The notes under the pieces were generated by a model that saw only the letters and a program-made list of their open reading frames with translations, had not been told where the DNA came from and ran no database searches. A stretch of DNA of 64,000 nucleotides from Candidatus Dependentiae bacterium. GTDB lineage: Bacteria > Babelota > Babeliae > Babelales > Babelaceae. The stretch lies in the NCBI GenBank assembly GCA_013821315.1, contig JACDHA010000002.1, positions 30,455 through 94,454 of the forward strand. Reading direction: 5' to 3'. Of the stretch, positions 37,179-45,538 are shown one piece after another. Position 1 is the first letter of the stretch. Every line of letters starts with the position of its first letter. The position numbers and the translations under genes are program-made.

Positions 37179-37823
37179 ATGAATCGTTTTATTACAAGGT
37201 ATTTACTTATGTCTATTGCATGTGGATGCGCGCACACAGAAGCTGTAGCGCCTAAAGTTGAAAAAGCAGGTTCTTCAGTTCATTCAGAAGCTACTACAAC
37301 TAAGTTTGCTTATGTAGATTTACAAAAAATTATTACTATAAACCAAGAAAATTTGGTTCACTCAGCTGACGAGTGGAAAGAGCTTTATAGCAAAATCAAA
37401 AGCCGTATTGAGCCTTTAAATAAAGAAATTATGGGCCTTGAAGAAAAGTACGATAAGCTTAAGAAAGATTTTGAAACCTTGCATAAAGGTGGTCTTGCTA
37501 AAGAAGAAGTATTAAAAACTAAGTATGAAGAGTTAATGCGTACAGAAAACGATTTGCGCAGACAATATCAAGAGCGTGAACAGTTTTCTCAAGATGAGCT
37601 TGCTAAAGCGCAAGGGCAAATTGGACCAAAAATAGATAAAGCAATTAACGCTGTGCGTGCACGTTTCGGTTATGATATGATTTTCCATCGTGAAGCTCTT
37701 GTTTCAGCTGATAGTAAACTTGATCGTACTAAAGAGGTACGTGACGAGTTAAATAAACAGTATAACGAAGAGCATAAGACTGCTAAGCAAACAACAGGTA
37801 AAACTGCAGCTCCAGCAGCGTAA
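37179..37823 (+). CDS. Periplasmic chaperone of the Skp/OmpH family
   Basis: 214 aa. An export signal (MNRFITRYLLMSIACGCAHTEA; the Cys pair also allows a lipoprotein reading) is followed by the OmpH core: FAYVDLQKIITI, a long coiled coil (about 70-150) that forms the tentacles of Skp, and IDKAINAVRARFGYDMIF. In other bacteria Skp holds unfolded outer-membrane proteins, which suggests a two-membrane envelope. The Ala/Thr/Lys-rich tail is disordered. A terminator follows. Confidence 0.87.
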   Translation: MNRFITRYLLMSIACGCAHTEAVAPKVEKAGSSVHSEATTTKFAYVDLQKIITINQENLVHSADEWKELYSKIKSRIEPLNKEIMGLEEKYDKLKKDFETLHKGGLAKEEVLKTKYEELMRTENDLRRQYQEREQFSQDELAKAQGQIGPKIDKAINAVRARFGYDMIFHREALVSADSKLDRTKEVRDELNKQYNEEHKTAKQTTGKTAAPAA

Positions 37824-37850
37824 GCTAAGCTTTTTGTTTTAAAAATAGTA

Positions 37851-37892
37851 AAAAATGGCTGGTTATAAAAAGACCAGCCATTTTTGTTTTTT
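37851..37892 (+). terminator. Terminator after the Skp gene
   Basis: Perfect 13-bp stem AAAAATGGCTGGT/ACCAGCCATTTTT followed by G-T4-type tract. Confidence 0.9.
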
Positions 37893-37909
37893 AAGTTCTA
37901 GGTATTTAC

Positions 37910-38458
37910 ATGAAAAAAGCACCAGAAATAGTTATAGCGCCTCCTAAAGCGATAGTTGGTTTAGGAAATCCAGGTACAGCGTATACGCATACGCGTCATA
38001 ATATAGGTTTTTTGATATTGGATGCTCTTGCAGATCGTCATGGTGGTATATGGCGTTCACGCGACAAAATGGATTTTTGTGAAATTACTCTTAACACTAC
38101 CCCTGTATTGCTTGTTAAGCCGCAAACGTATATGAATAGTTCGGGCCAGGTATATCCCTATTTAGCCAAACAGGGTATTAAAGCAGAAAGCATGTTGATT
38201 GTGCATGATGAGATGGAGTTCCCTTTTGGCAAAGTGAGTCTGCGTGTGGGTGGCAGTGCACGTGGCCATAATGGTCTTAAGTCTTTTATTTCCGTGTGTG
38301 GTGATGGTTTTGCGCGGCTACGTTTTGGTATAGGTCGTCCTGATGAGCGTGAACAAGTTTCTGATTACGTGTTAGAAAAATTTAAAGAGCCTGCTCGTGA
38401 TTTAGAAAATGCTCTAGATGCTTCGGTATCACTGATAGAAAAGCTGTATAGAGAGTGA
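37910..38458 (+). CDS. pth: Peptidyl-tRNA hydrolase
   Basis: Recycles peptidyl-tRNA, 182 aa. Motifs: VGLGNPGTAYTHTRHNIGF with the catalytic His, LVKPQTYMNSSGQ, HDEMEFPFGKVSLRVGGSARGHNG, and FARLRFGIGRPD. The N-terminal MKKAPEIVIAPPK is a short extension relative to E. coli. The stop codon TGA lies within the TGAATCA-type repeat that begins the direct repeat described below. Confidence 0.96.
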   Translation: MKKAPEIVIAPPKAIVGLGNPGTAYTHTRHNIGFLILDALADRHGGIWRSRDKMDFCEITLNTTPVLLVKPQTYMNSSGQVYPYLAKQGIKAESMLIVHDEMEFPFGKVSLRVGGSARGHNGLKSFISVCGDGFARLRFGIGRPDEREQVSDYVLEKFKEPARDLENALDASVSLIEKLYRE

Positions 38459-38461
38459 ATC

Positions 38462-38594
38462 AAATGAATCATAAGTGAATCATATTTTAGAGTATAAAAA
38501 GAGCTGCGTAATGCAGCTCTTTTAGTAATAGTATGCTATTTGTTTTAGTTTTAGCTTTGGGGATCATAAGGCGTGATGCCCCTTATAAGCTATT
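38462..38594. repeat. 133-bp direct repeat, left copy
   Basis: Almost identical to 40046-40178 (constant offset of 1584 bases; about three differences seen near the end). It contains TGAATCA motifs, a terminator hairpin (AAAGAGCTGC/GCAGCTCTTT, 38497-38523) and a GGGGATCATAAGG...CCCCTTAT element. The two copies bracket the AlbA-HATPase gene. Confidence 0.9.
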
Positions 38595-38605
38595 TCTCTT
38601 ATGTG

Positions 38606-39964
38606 CTAATCGAGTGCTTTTATATAACGTGCCCCTTTGCCAACTCCTATTTGTTTGATTAGGCCTTGTTGTAGGAGCTGTTTAATTCTTCGTGCTAGGC
38701 TAGATCGAGATAAATTGCTATTTTTTAGTAGGTCAGACATCGAGATATCGTTTGCTGTAGAAAATAAGTGTAGTATCTTTTCTATCTCGTTATCTTTGTT
38801 TAAATAGCTATGGTGCCTTAAGATTTGATTGTCATTGTTACGTGGCAAGATACATTTAATATAATTTTCGCCTTCTATAACTTGTGGTATGGGTAATGCG
38901 TAGTGTGCATAGCTTTCAAAAAGTGTTAAAAAGCCTGTGCCAAGAGTTTCAATAAGCCCTGCGCGGCGCAATATTTTAGCGAGAGCATTATTGCGGATAT
39001 ACGTTAGGCCTGCGCATAGATTGTTGATGCTAATGGGACCTGGAAAAGTACCTGGGCTAAATATTTCAATTCTATTGTCAAAAAGAGCAATTTTTATTGG
39101 GGATTGAATATGGTAATTGCGATGGACAAGAGCATTTACAAGTACTTCTCTGAGTGCTTCTTGAGGTATTTCTAGTACTTCAATGCGTTTAGGGCCTTTA
39201 ATAGTAAATGACTTATTAAGCCTACTTAATATAAAGTTATATGCTTGATAAAATTGTTCAATAACAGTACCAGTGCAATCTTGAGTTGCTAATGAGGTGC
39301 GTCCCGAGATACCTTCAAAATGAGAGCAAATGATAAATGATTGTGGTAAAAAATGCTGAGGGTTTTTACCAAAGGTTAGAATTCCTGTTACGGTAGGATA
39401 AGTATGTGCATGTTCTTCAATTTTTAAGTGATATGAAAGCAATAGAGCTTCATAGCTAGTGATATTTTGTAGATTAAAAAATTCATATATCTTTTGCGTA
39501 TCTATATCATCCATAGTTGCATGATACACAGCGAGAGTATCAAATGATTTGCCGCGTGATTGCCATTTTAATTCTTCTATCATATCGGCATTAGCTCTTA
39601 AGGTACTTCTTCCTAAGCGCACATACACACCTTTCTCTAAACCTTCACTTTTCTGATAATAAGGTTTATTCATACCTGAGGATACTTCAATAATAAGGAT
39701 TATTTTGCCACATATGGCTTGAGCATACACTTTAGGTACAATAGGAGGATTGGAGGCTTTATAAATAGACTTTTCTAGATACTCCATAGCTTGCTGGGCT
39801 TCTTCTTGTTGTATACCTATGATAGTGCCATCATCCTCTACTCCAACAATCAGCTTTCCTCCTTTCTCGTTGCAAAATGCTATTATGGTCTTAATAATTT
39901 GATCATTCTTGGGGAAAGTTACTTTAAACTCTAAAGTAGAAGATTCTTGATCTGGATATGTCAT
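38606..39964 (-). CDS. Schlafen/AlbA_2 - HATPase_c_4 - winged-helix protein (putative regulator)
   Basis: 452 aa. The N-terminal AlbA_2 domain (STLEFKVTFPK, NEKGGKLIVGVEDDG, VYVRLGRSTLRAN) is a putative nucleic-acid-binding module. The middle HATPase_c_4 region has REVLVNALVHRNYHIQSPI, DNRIEIFSPG and LGTGF. A winged helix (about 390-452: LSRSSLARRIKQLLQQGLIKQIG) closes the protein. Members are annotated as transcriptional regulators or RecG-like helicases without biochemical proof. A perfect inverted repeat upstream suggests autoregulation. The flanking 133-bp direct repeats suggest it was inserted between pth and alaS. Confidence 0.85.
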   Translation of the reverse strand: MTYPDQESSTLEFKVTFPKNDQIIKTIIAFCNEKGGKLIVGVEDDGTIIGIQQEEAQQAMEYLEKSIYKASNPPIVPKVYAQAICGKIILIIEVSSGMNKPYYQKSEGLEKGVYVRLGRSTLRANADMIEELKWQSRGKSFDTLAVYHATMDDIDTQKIYEFFNLQNITSYEALLLSYHLKIEEHAHTYPTVTGILTFGKNPQHFLPQSFIICSHFEGISGRTSLATQDCTGTVIEQFYQAYNFILSRLNKSFTIKGPKRIEVLEIPQEALREVLVNALVHRNYHIQSPIKIALFDNRIEIFSPGTFPGPISINNLCAGLTYIRNNALAKILRRAGLIETLGTGFLTLFESYAHYALPIPQVIEGENYIKCILPRNNDNQILRHHSYLNKDNEIEKILHLFSTANDISMSDLLKNSNLSRSSLARRIKQLLQQGLIKQIGVGKGARYIKALD

Positions 39965-39977
39965 GATGGCCTTTTTT

Positions 39978-40023
39978 GAATCAAATGAATCAATAATTTT
40001 AATAAATATAGTTCATTTGATTC
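39978..40023 (-). promoter_or_regulatory. Probable operator: GAATCAAATGAA inverted repeat
   Basis: Perfect 12-bp arms GAATCAAATGAA (39978-39989) and TTCATTTGATTC (40012-40023), 22 bases apart, just upstream of the AlbA-HATPase start. More ATGAATCA copies follow to about 40075, a typical array for a DNA-binding autoregulator. Confidence 0.6.
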
Positions 40024-40045
40024 ATATTTACAAGAATGAATCATA

Positions 40046-40178
40046 AAATGAATCATAAGTGAATCATATTTTAGAGTATAAAAAGAGCTGCGTAATGCAG
40101 CTCTTTTAGTAATAGTATGCTATTTGTTTTAGTTTTAGCTTTGGGGATCATAAGGGGCGATGCCCCTTATAAACTATT
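40046..40178. repeat. 133-bp direct repeat, right copy
   Basis: Second copy of the 38462-38594 repeat, with the same hairpin terminator (40081-40107) facing alaS and the GGGGATCATAAGGGGC...GCCCCTTAT element (40142-40172). Confidence 0.9.
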
Positions 40179-40196
40179 AGCTAGTTGGTTAGTTAA

Positions 40197-42797
40197 TTAG
40201 TTAGCTAGGTTAGCTTCTAACCATGTTACTATTTGTGGTTCAAGATTATAGGGTAATACTACGGCACCACCTTGAATAGAAGTTCCTGAGCCGCCACCTT
40301 GAAGACCAAGTTCTTTAAGCCACGCGCCAAAGTTTTTAAGATTGATGCGATGTGCAAGTTGTGGCGCTACGGCTACAAAAAAGCTTGCTTTATGGTTTTC
40401 GGTAGTGGTTAAAAAGTAGATGCCGGGTTGCGCTTTAATAAGCTCTTGTGCGGTATCTTTAAGATCGCTTGCTGCAAGAGTGCGTAAATGCTTATATAAA
40501 AACGGTACAGTTGCTACAGTTTTAGTGTCCTTGAGCCACGTAGGTACAAGTAAGGCAGAGAGTTGCTTTTTAAGCTCTTTAGCTTCTTGTTGCGCTTCTC
40601 TGAGTTGTTCTTTTTGTTTTTTAATTGCATCAAGTATATGCTCTTGCGTAACTTTAAATTCTTGCCCTAAAGCTTTAGTTATAACAAACGTCTCTTGAAA
40701 AGCTAGGAGCGCTGCTGGCCCGGTTACAGCAACAAGGCGTCGATTGCCAGCCGATAGAGCAGTAACTTCTGTTATTTTAAAGAGACCAATGTCGCCAGTT
40801 GCGCGTACATGCGTGCCGCCACACAGTTCAGCAGAAAAACCAGGAATTTCAATAACGCGTACTTGTTCGGGATTATATTTTTCACCAAAGAATGCTATAA
40901 CGCCGCGTGAAGTCGCCTCTTTTAAATTAGTATGCTCAGTTTTTACGGGCAGATTTTCAAGTATTTTTTTGTTTACTAAATCTTCTATAAGTACAATTTG
41001 TTCTGGTGTTAAATTTTCATGATAGGTAAAATCGAAACGTAAGTAATCAGGCGTAACCACAGAACCTGATTGTTTAACCCCTTTGCCAAGAAACGTTATA
41101 AGCGCCGCTTGTAATAAATGAGTTGCTGTATGGTTTTTCATGGTATTAAGACGTGTTGGCATATCAACTATAAGTGTTACAGTGTCACCTACTTTAAGTG
41201 CTGTAGGAGCCTCTAATAAAGCTGCGCTTGTAGTGCCCACTTTTTTAATACCCAGTAGTTTAGTCTCATAAGAGCCTATTTTTACGGTGCCTTCATCGCT
41301 TATTTGGCCGCCACATTCAATATAAAACGGCGACTTACTGGTAATAATTGAACATAAGGTGCCCGCAGGTACCTCTTGTACCAGAGTATTATTAACAAGA
41401 ATACCGATAATTTTTGACTGCGTTACATGTTCATCGTAACCAGTAAAATGGGTAAACAGAGACTCGTCCATATGACAAGTATCATCTGTTTTAAGCTTTT
41501 TACCTGATTGTAACCGTTGTTTTTCCATTTCAACTTCAAATTCCTGCGTATCAACAGTAAAACCATGCTCATGAGCGATAACATTAGTAAGCTCTAACGG
41601 AAAGCCATAGGTATCATACAGTTTAAATGCTTGAGCTCCGGTAATAATGCGGGTATTGTTGTTTTCTTGAAAGTAAGAATTCAAAATAGTTTGACCATGA
41701 GTTAAATTATGGGCAAATTTCTCAGTTTCACTTGTCAGTAAAGCAGTAATATGCGTTTGGCTTACGGTAAGCTCAGGATAGATATCGCCCATTTGATGAG
41801 CAAGCGTTTGTACTAAATCAGGAAAGATATTTTTTTCGCTTAATTTCTGGCAAAAAAGTGCAGCTCGGCGAATAATTTTACGTAGTACATAACCGCGACC
41901 TTCGTTTGAAGGAGTGCATCCATCAGCTAGAGCAAAACAAGAAGAGCGAATATGATCTACAATTACGCGAAAAGCAGCTTGTATTTCTGGTGTAGCTTGA
42001 GCGTATGATCTGCCAGTAAGTTCTTCTAAGCGTGCTATAAGTGGCTCGAATATATCTGTTTCAAACACTGAGTCTTTGTCTTGTATAACTGCTACAAGCC
42101 GCTCAAGTCCCATACCCGTATCAACGCCTGTATGCTTAAGCGGTTTATCAGTGCCATCAGCTTGACGATCAAACTGCATAAATACTAAATTCCATATTTC
42201 TAAAAAGCGGTCACATGAGCACCCAGGAGCGCATGCTGCTTGGCCGCAGCCATACTTTAAACCACGATCGATATAAATTTCACTGCAAGGACCGCAAGGG
42301 CCTGTATCGCCCATCTGCCAAAAGTTATCAGCTTCACCTAGGCGCACAATGCGCTCTTGAGGCAATCCAATTTCTGTTTGCCAAATAGCATACGCTTCGT
42401 CGTCAAGTTTATAGACGCTTGCATACAGTTTATCTTGTTCTAGCTGTACTACTTTGGTTAAGAAGTCCCACGCAAAACGTATAGCGTCACGTTTAAAATA
42501 GTCGCCAAACGAGAAGTTACCCATCATTTCAAAAAAGGTTAAATGACGTTTGGTAAATCCAACGTTTTCAAGGTCGTTATGTTTGCCGCCTGCGCGTATA
42601 CATTTTTGTATGCTGACTGCGCGTTTATAGCTGCGTGTTTCTTTACCTAAAAAAAGATCTTTAAATTGGTTCATGCCCGCATTAGTAAAGAGCAGGGTAG
42701 GATCTTGTGCAGGAATCAAAGCAGAACTTTGTACGTATGTGTGTCCGTGTTCTACAAAGAAATCTATAAATTTTTTTCGAATGTCACGTGAATGCAT
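40197..42797 (-). CDS. alaS: Alanyl-tRNA synthetase
   Basis: Charges tRNA-Ala, 866 aa, normal length. Class II catalytic core (FTNAGMNQFKDLFLG, MMGNFSFGDYFK, DTGMGLERLVAV), the editing domain with HTATHLLQAAL near 556 and CGGTHVRATGDIG near 657, and a C-Ala domain ending SGTSIQGGAVVLPYN. It is convergent with pth but separated from it by the inserted AlbA-HATPase gene. Confidence 0.97.
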   Translation of the reverse strand: MHSRDIRKKFIDFFVEHGHTYVQSSALIPAQDPTLLFTNAGMNQFKDLFLGKETRSYKRAVSIQKCIRAGGKHNDLENVGFTKRHLTFFEMMGNFSFGDYFKRDAIRFAWDFLTKVVQLEQDKLYASVYKLDDEAYAIWQTEIGLPQERIVRLGEADNFWQMGDTGPCGPCSEIYIDRGLKYGCGQAACAPGCSCDRFLEIWNLVFMQFDRQADGTDKPLKHTGVDTGMGLERLVAVIQDKDSVFETDIFEPLIARLEELTGRSYAQATPEIQAAFRVIVDHIRSSCFALADGCTPSNEGRGYVLRKIIRRAALFCQKLSEKNIFPDLVQTLAHQMGDIYPELTVSQTHITALLTSETEKFAHNLTHGQTILNSYFQENNNTRIITGAQAFKLYDTYGFPLELTNVIAHEHGFTVDTQEFEVEMEKQRLQSGKKLKTDDTCHMDESLFTHFTGYDEHVTQSKIIGILVNNTLVQEVPAGTLCSIITSKSPFYIECGGQISDEGTVKIGSYETKLLGIKKVGTTSAALLEAPTALKVGDTVTLIVDMPTRLNTMKNHTATHLLQAALITFLGKGVKQSGSVVTPDYLRFDFTYHENLTPEQIVLIEDLVNKKILENLPVKTEHTNLKEATSRGVIAFFGEKYNPEQVRVIEIPGFSAELCGGTHVRATGDIGLFKITEVTALSAGNRRLVAVTGPAALLAFQETFVITKALGQEFKVTQEHILDAIKKQKEQLREAQQEAKELKKQLSALLVPTWLKDTKTVATVPFLYKHLRTLAASDLKDTAQELIKAQPGIYFLTTTENHKASFFVAVAPQLAHRINLKNFGAWLKELGLQGGGSGTSIQGGAVVLPYNLEPQIVTWLEANLAN

Positions 42798-42988
42798 ACT
42801 CTATCCTAAGGCGTAAAAAGTTCAAAATTTTTATATATATTAATATTAGCATATTTTGGTCTAAATCAAAAGGAACTTACTGGTAGTATAACTCTTTTTA
42901 CACTCTCATGCTTTTGACAAAAGTGGCTAAATTCATACGCTTAATGGTAACTTATTGTTGTATACCAATTATCTTAAAGGATCAGTGT

Positions 42989-44026
42989 ATGTATAAAAAT
43001 AGTAAATTAACCGTAGTATTAAGCTTACAATTACTTATAGTATGTCCAGCAATGTATTGCATGAGAGCTTATCCAGATTTATATGCAAATCAAGATGATG
43101 CGCGATTTTTAGGTGGGCAGCCTAGCTATCCAGCAGGACCAGCTTTTAATTCTAACGGATCTGGTATGCCTCAAGCATCCAGAGCTCCCACTGAAATAGA
43201 ACAAGCACTACAAGCTATTGAGTCAGGAGCTGACGTTAATAGCTTGTTTAACGGAGAAGCTCTTTTACATCTTGCCGCTCGTACAGGTAATCTTCCTTTA
43301 GTGGAATGTTTGCTTATTAAAGGTGCTAACATTAACTTAGAAGATCAGCAAGGTTATACGCCGCTCTATCATGCTCTTACTGCTCATAAATCTGATATAG
43401 CGCGGCTGCTTATTGCAAATGGTGCTTGCGAAAAAACAAGTGGTCATAGTGCAGGCTTATTTGCGTATGCTAGAAAATTACGTATCAGCGAAGATATTGT
43501 AGATCAACTAAGCTTAAGAGCAAAAGAAGTACCTACAAATACACCTATCTCTAAAAGACGTAATAGTATCGGTCATTTACCCATCTGTGATGCTCTGCGC
43601 ACAGAAGATTTCGCTACTTTTTATATTCTGGTAAATAGTGCAAGTGCAGCAGAAATTAATCAGCAAGAACATGACGGTGTTACCGCTCTTCATCAAGCAG
43701 TAATGTTACAAGATCTTGCTCTTCACGATACAGGCGCTATAGAAGCTCTCCTGCAACAAGGTGCTAATATGAATATAGTCGACAGTAGGGGGCAGACACC
43801 TCTTACAATTGCCCATGCCAGAAGTCCCAAAATTGAAGAGTTTTTACTCAGTAGAGCGGCAAAGCATCAAGCTCCCAAGCAACCTACTCCAGCTCGCCCA
43901 GCAAACGTTGCACTTTCAAGTGCGTCAAATAATCAAGATGGATCTTCATCAAGCGTTTTAGGTTATGCAGGTATAGCCTTAGGGGCACTTGCAGCTGTTA
44001 CTTGGGGCTTAATGCGCGATAAGTAA
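42989..44026 (+). CDS. Exported ankyrin-repeat protein with C-terminal membrane anchor
   Basis: 345 aa from the ATG at 42989, preferred over an in-frame start at 42908 because AAAGGA precedes it and a signal peptide follows at once (KLTVVLSLQLLIVCPAMYC). Ankyrin repeats lie at about residues 75-180 (ALLHLAARTGNLPLVECLL) and 220-300 (GVTALHQAVML, RGQTPLTIAHA). A Ser-rich linker leads to a terminal hydrophobic helix (VLGYAGIALGALAAVTWGL) with RDK after it. It has no CaaX box; the membrane helix may take that role. Host or envelope target unknown. Confidence 0.8.
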   Translation: MYKNSKLTVVLSLQLLIVCPAMYCMRAYPDLYANQDDARFLGGQPSYPAGPAFNSNGSGMPQASRAPTEIEQALQAIESGADVNSLFNGEALLHLAARTGNLPLVECLLIKGANINLEDQQGYTPLYHALTAHKSDIARLLIANGACEKTSGHSAGLFAYARKLRISEDIVDQLSLRAKEVPTNTPISKRRNSIGHLPICDALRTEDFATFYILVNSASAAEINQQEHDGVTALHQAVMLQDLALHDTGAIEALLQQGANMNIVDSRGQTPLTIAHARSPKIEEFLLSRAAKHQAPKQPTPARPANVALSSASNNQDGSSSSVLGYAGIALGALAAVTWGLMRDK

Positions 44027-44056
44027 ATTAACTAAACTAACTAACTAATAAATGTA

Positions 44057-44085
44057 TATAAGGGGTGTGCCCCTTATGATCCCCA
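44057..44085 (-). repeat. Inverted copy of the GGGGATCATAAGGGG element
   Basis: Reverse complement of the element at 40142-40172 and 38558-38587, with the same CCCCTTAT/ATAAGGGG hairpin. The preceding TAACTAA-rich stretch also mirrors the end of alaS. The pair brackets alaS and the ankyrin gene in inverted orientation. Confidence 0.7.
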
Positions 44086-44108
44086 GTGCCTAGATAAATA
44101 AAAGCTAA

Positions 44109-44156
44109 CATAAGCAGATAAAGCTAAGAAATATTTCTTAGCTTTATCTGCTTATG
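44109..44156. repeat. Perfect 48-base palindrome (24-bp arms)
   Basis: Arms CATAAGCAGATAAAGCTAAG... meet with no spacer at 44132/44133. It sits between the convergent ankyrin and HIT genes and may act as a bidirectional terminator, but it has no clean T tract. Confidence 0.8.
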
Positions 44157-44174
44157 TCTGAGATAATATAAAAT

Positions 44175-44684
44175 CTATATTTTAGCAAAAGATACTTTGA
44201 GCATATCGTATATTTCACGTAAATTAATTGATACTTGCTTGGTATGAGCAGCAACAGCTAAAAAGTTAGTGTCACCCAACCAACGTGGTATAACATGAAA
44301 ATGTATATGTTCAGGAATACTACCACCTGAAGCTTTTCCTAAGTTAAGGCCCATGTTAATGCCACTACATCGCAATACTTCATTAAGTATCCCTATACTT
44401 GTATTGAGAGCCTCCATTAACTCTGTACGGATAGGCAAACTTAGTTGTTCTAAACTTGATTTGTGTTCGTAGGGCAGTATAAGTAAATGGCCAGCATTAT
44501 AAGGGTGTAAATTAAGCATTACCACACTATGCTCAAAGCGCTTCAAAATAAAATTCTGTTCATCATCGTCTTTAAGCACAAAGTGAGCACAAAATACGCA
44601 TGAGTTTAATAGATCAGTGTTAGGAGCTGGTTTAGCAGTACTATACTGCGTTCGCCAAGGAGCGTAAAGTATTTCCATGAGCAT
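44175..44684 (-). CDS. HIT family hydrolase (Ap4A-phosphorylase-like)
   Basis: 169 aa. Histidine-triad motif HIHFHVIPRW near residue 125 gives the nucleotidyl-enzyme His. A CVFC zinc-type pair near 31 and LLILPYEHKSSLEQL are typical of the prokaryotic Ap4A phosphorylase/HIT subgroup. Likely hydrolyses or phosphorolyses dinucleoside polyphosphates or AMP conjugates. Two in-frame ATG codons (MLMEILYAP) leave the start uncertain by two residues. Confidence 0.9.
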   Translation of the reverse strand: MLMEILYAPWRTQYSTAKPAPNTDLLNSCVFCAHFVLKDDDEQNFILKRFEHSVVMLNLHPYNAGHLLILPYEHKSSLEQLSLPIRTELMEALNTSIGILNEVLRCSGINMGLNLGKASGGSIPEHIHFHVIPRWLGDTNFLAVAAHTKQVSINLREIYDMLKVSFAKI

Positions 44685-44705
44685 TTCGATAAAAAATCAT
44701 TCTTT

Positions 44706-44764
44706 TTCTATAATCTTAAATCTACTCAATCTTTTTGGCAATTTATATATTAAGAAGTCTTAAA
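44706..44764. repeat. 59-bp imperfect direct repeat, left copy
   Basis: Resembles 48691-48749 (TTCTAYAATYTTAAATCTAC, then TCAATCTTTTT and a TATATA/TCTTAAA end). The copies bracket the methyltransferase, IS remnants and DUF1796 gene. Confidence 0.7.
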
Positions 44765-44789
44765 AAAGTTTGTTAACTTATAACTTTAA

Positions 44790-45452
44790 TCATTCGAAAT
44801 ACCAGAAATTACCATTAGATTTAATTGCTAAATTAAGTTCAGATGAGGCTCTTTTTACAGCTGTTTGTACACTTGCCCATAACCAATCATCTCCACACAT
44901 TATTCCACCTTTATTTAATTTAGGGTGCCAGTGTATAATATCATTATATACAGATTTTTCGTCATGTGAGGCGTCTATATAAATAAGATCAGCATGAATG
45001 TTCAGAGATTGAGCTGCTTCGATAGTACTCATTCTCATAGGTATAATTTTATGCGTAAGCTTTGTATGAATAACATTAGATAAAAATTGTTGGTAAAGCG
45101 TAGGAATTTTTAATTTAGCCTCTTCATTATTTAATATTGCTTCATCTCCTTCAGCAGTCCAATTATCTATTGCGTAAAGTACCGAGTTTGATGGTAATAA
45201 AGAAGCCATAAAAATTGCAGATAGTCCTAGCCAGCTACCTAATTCAACTACCACTTTGGGCTTATAGGTAGTAATAAAATGCTTAAGACTATTTCTGTTT
45301 TCTGCTGAAAACCATCCATGACTATCTAAAGGAAGTATATTGATAGACTTATAAGGCTCTAGTATTTTGCTAGAAGAAAATAAGTGACAGTCTAGAATAG
45401 TAATATACAAACTAGTAATAATAAGAAACCCAATTTTTTTTATTAACTTCAT
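44790..45452 (-). CDS. Exported class I SAM methyltransferase (Methyltransf_24 type)
   Basis: 220 aa. Signal peptide (IGFLIITSLYITILDCHL), then a Rossmann methyltransferase: VVELGSWLGLSAIFMASLL (motif I), YAIDNWT (acidic SAM ligand), ADLIYIDASHDEKSVYNDI and GGIMCGDDW. This subgroup often modifies sugars or glycans. The export signal is unusual for an enzyme needing SAM, and is shared with the methyltransferase at 52227. Acceptor unknown. Confidence 0.82.
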   Translation of the reverse strand: MKLIKKIGFLIITSLYITILDCHLFSSSKILEPYKSINILPLDSHGWFSAENRNSLKHFITTYKPKVVVELGSWLGLSAIFMASLLPSNSVLYAIDNWTAEGDEAILNNEEAKLKIPTLYQQFLSNVIHTKLTHKIIPMRMSTIEAAQSLNIHADLIYIDASHDEKSVYNDIIHWHPKLNKGGIMCGDDWLWASVQTAVKRASSELNLAIKSNGNFWYFE

Positions 45453-45538
45453 ATATATCTTTCAGTGTTTTTAAGAGTGTCGCTTTTTTTATGTTAACAT
45501 TTAAGCAACTACTTAATCAACAGTAGAAATATTTGATA

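Noticed and set aside
38456..40178. CRISPR array from repeated TGAATCA motifs
   Set aside because: Repeats are short and irregular, without uniform spacers, and no cas gene is present.
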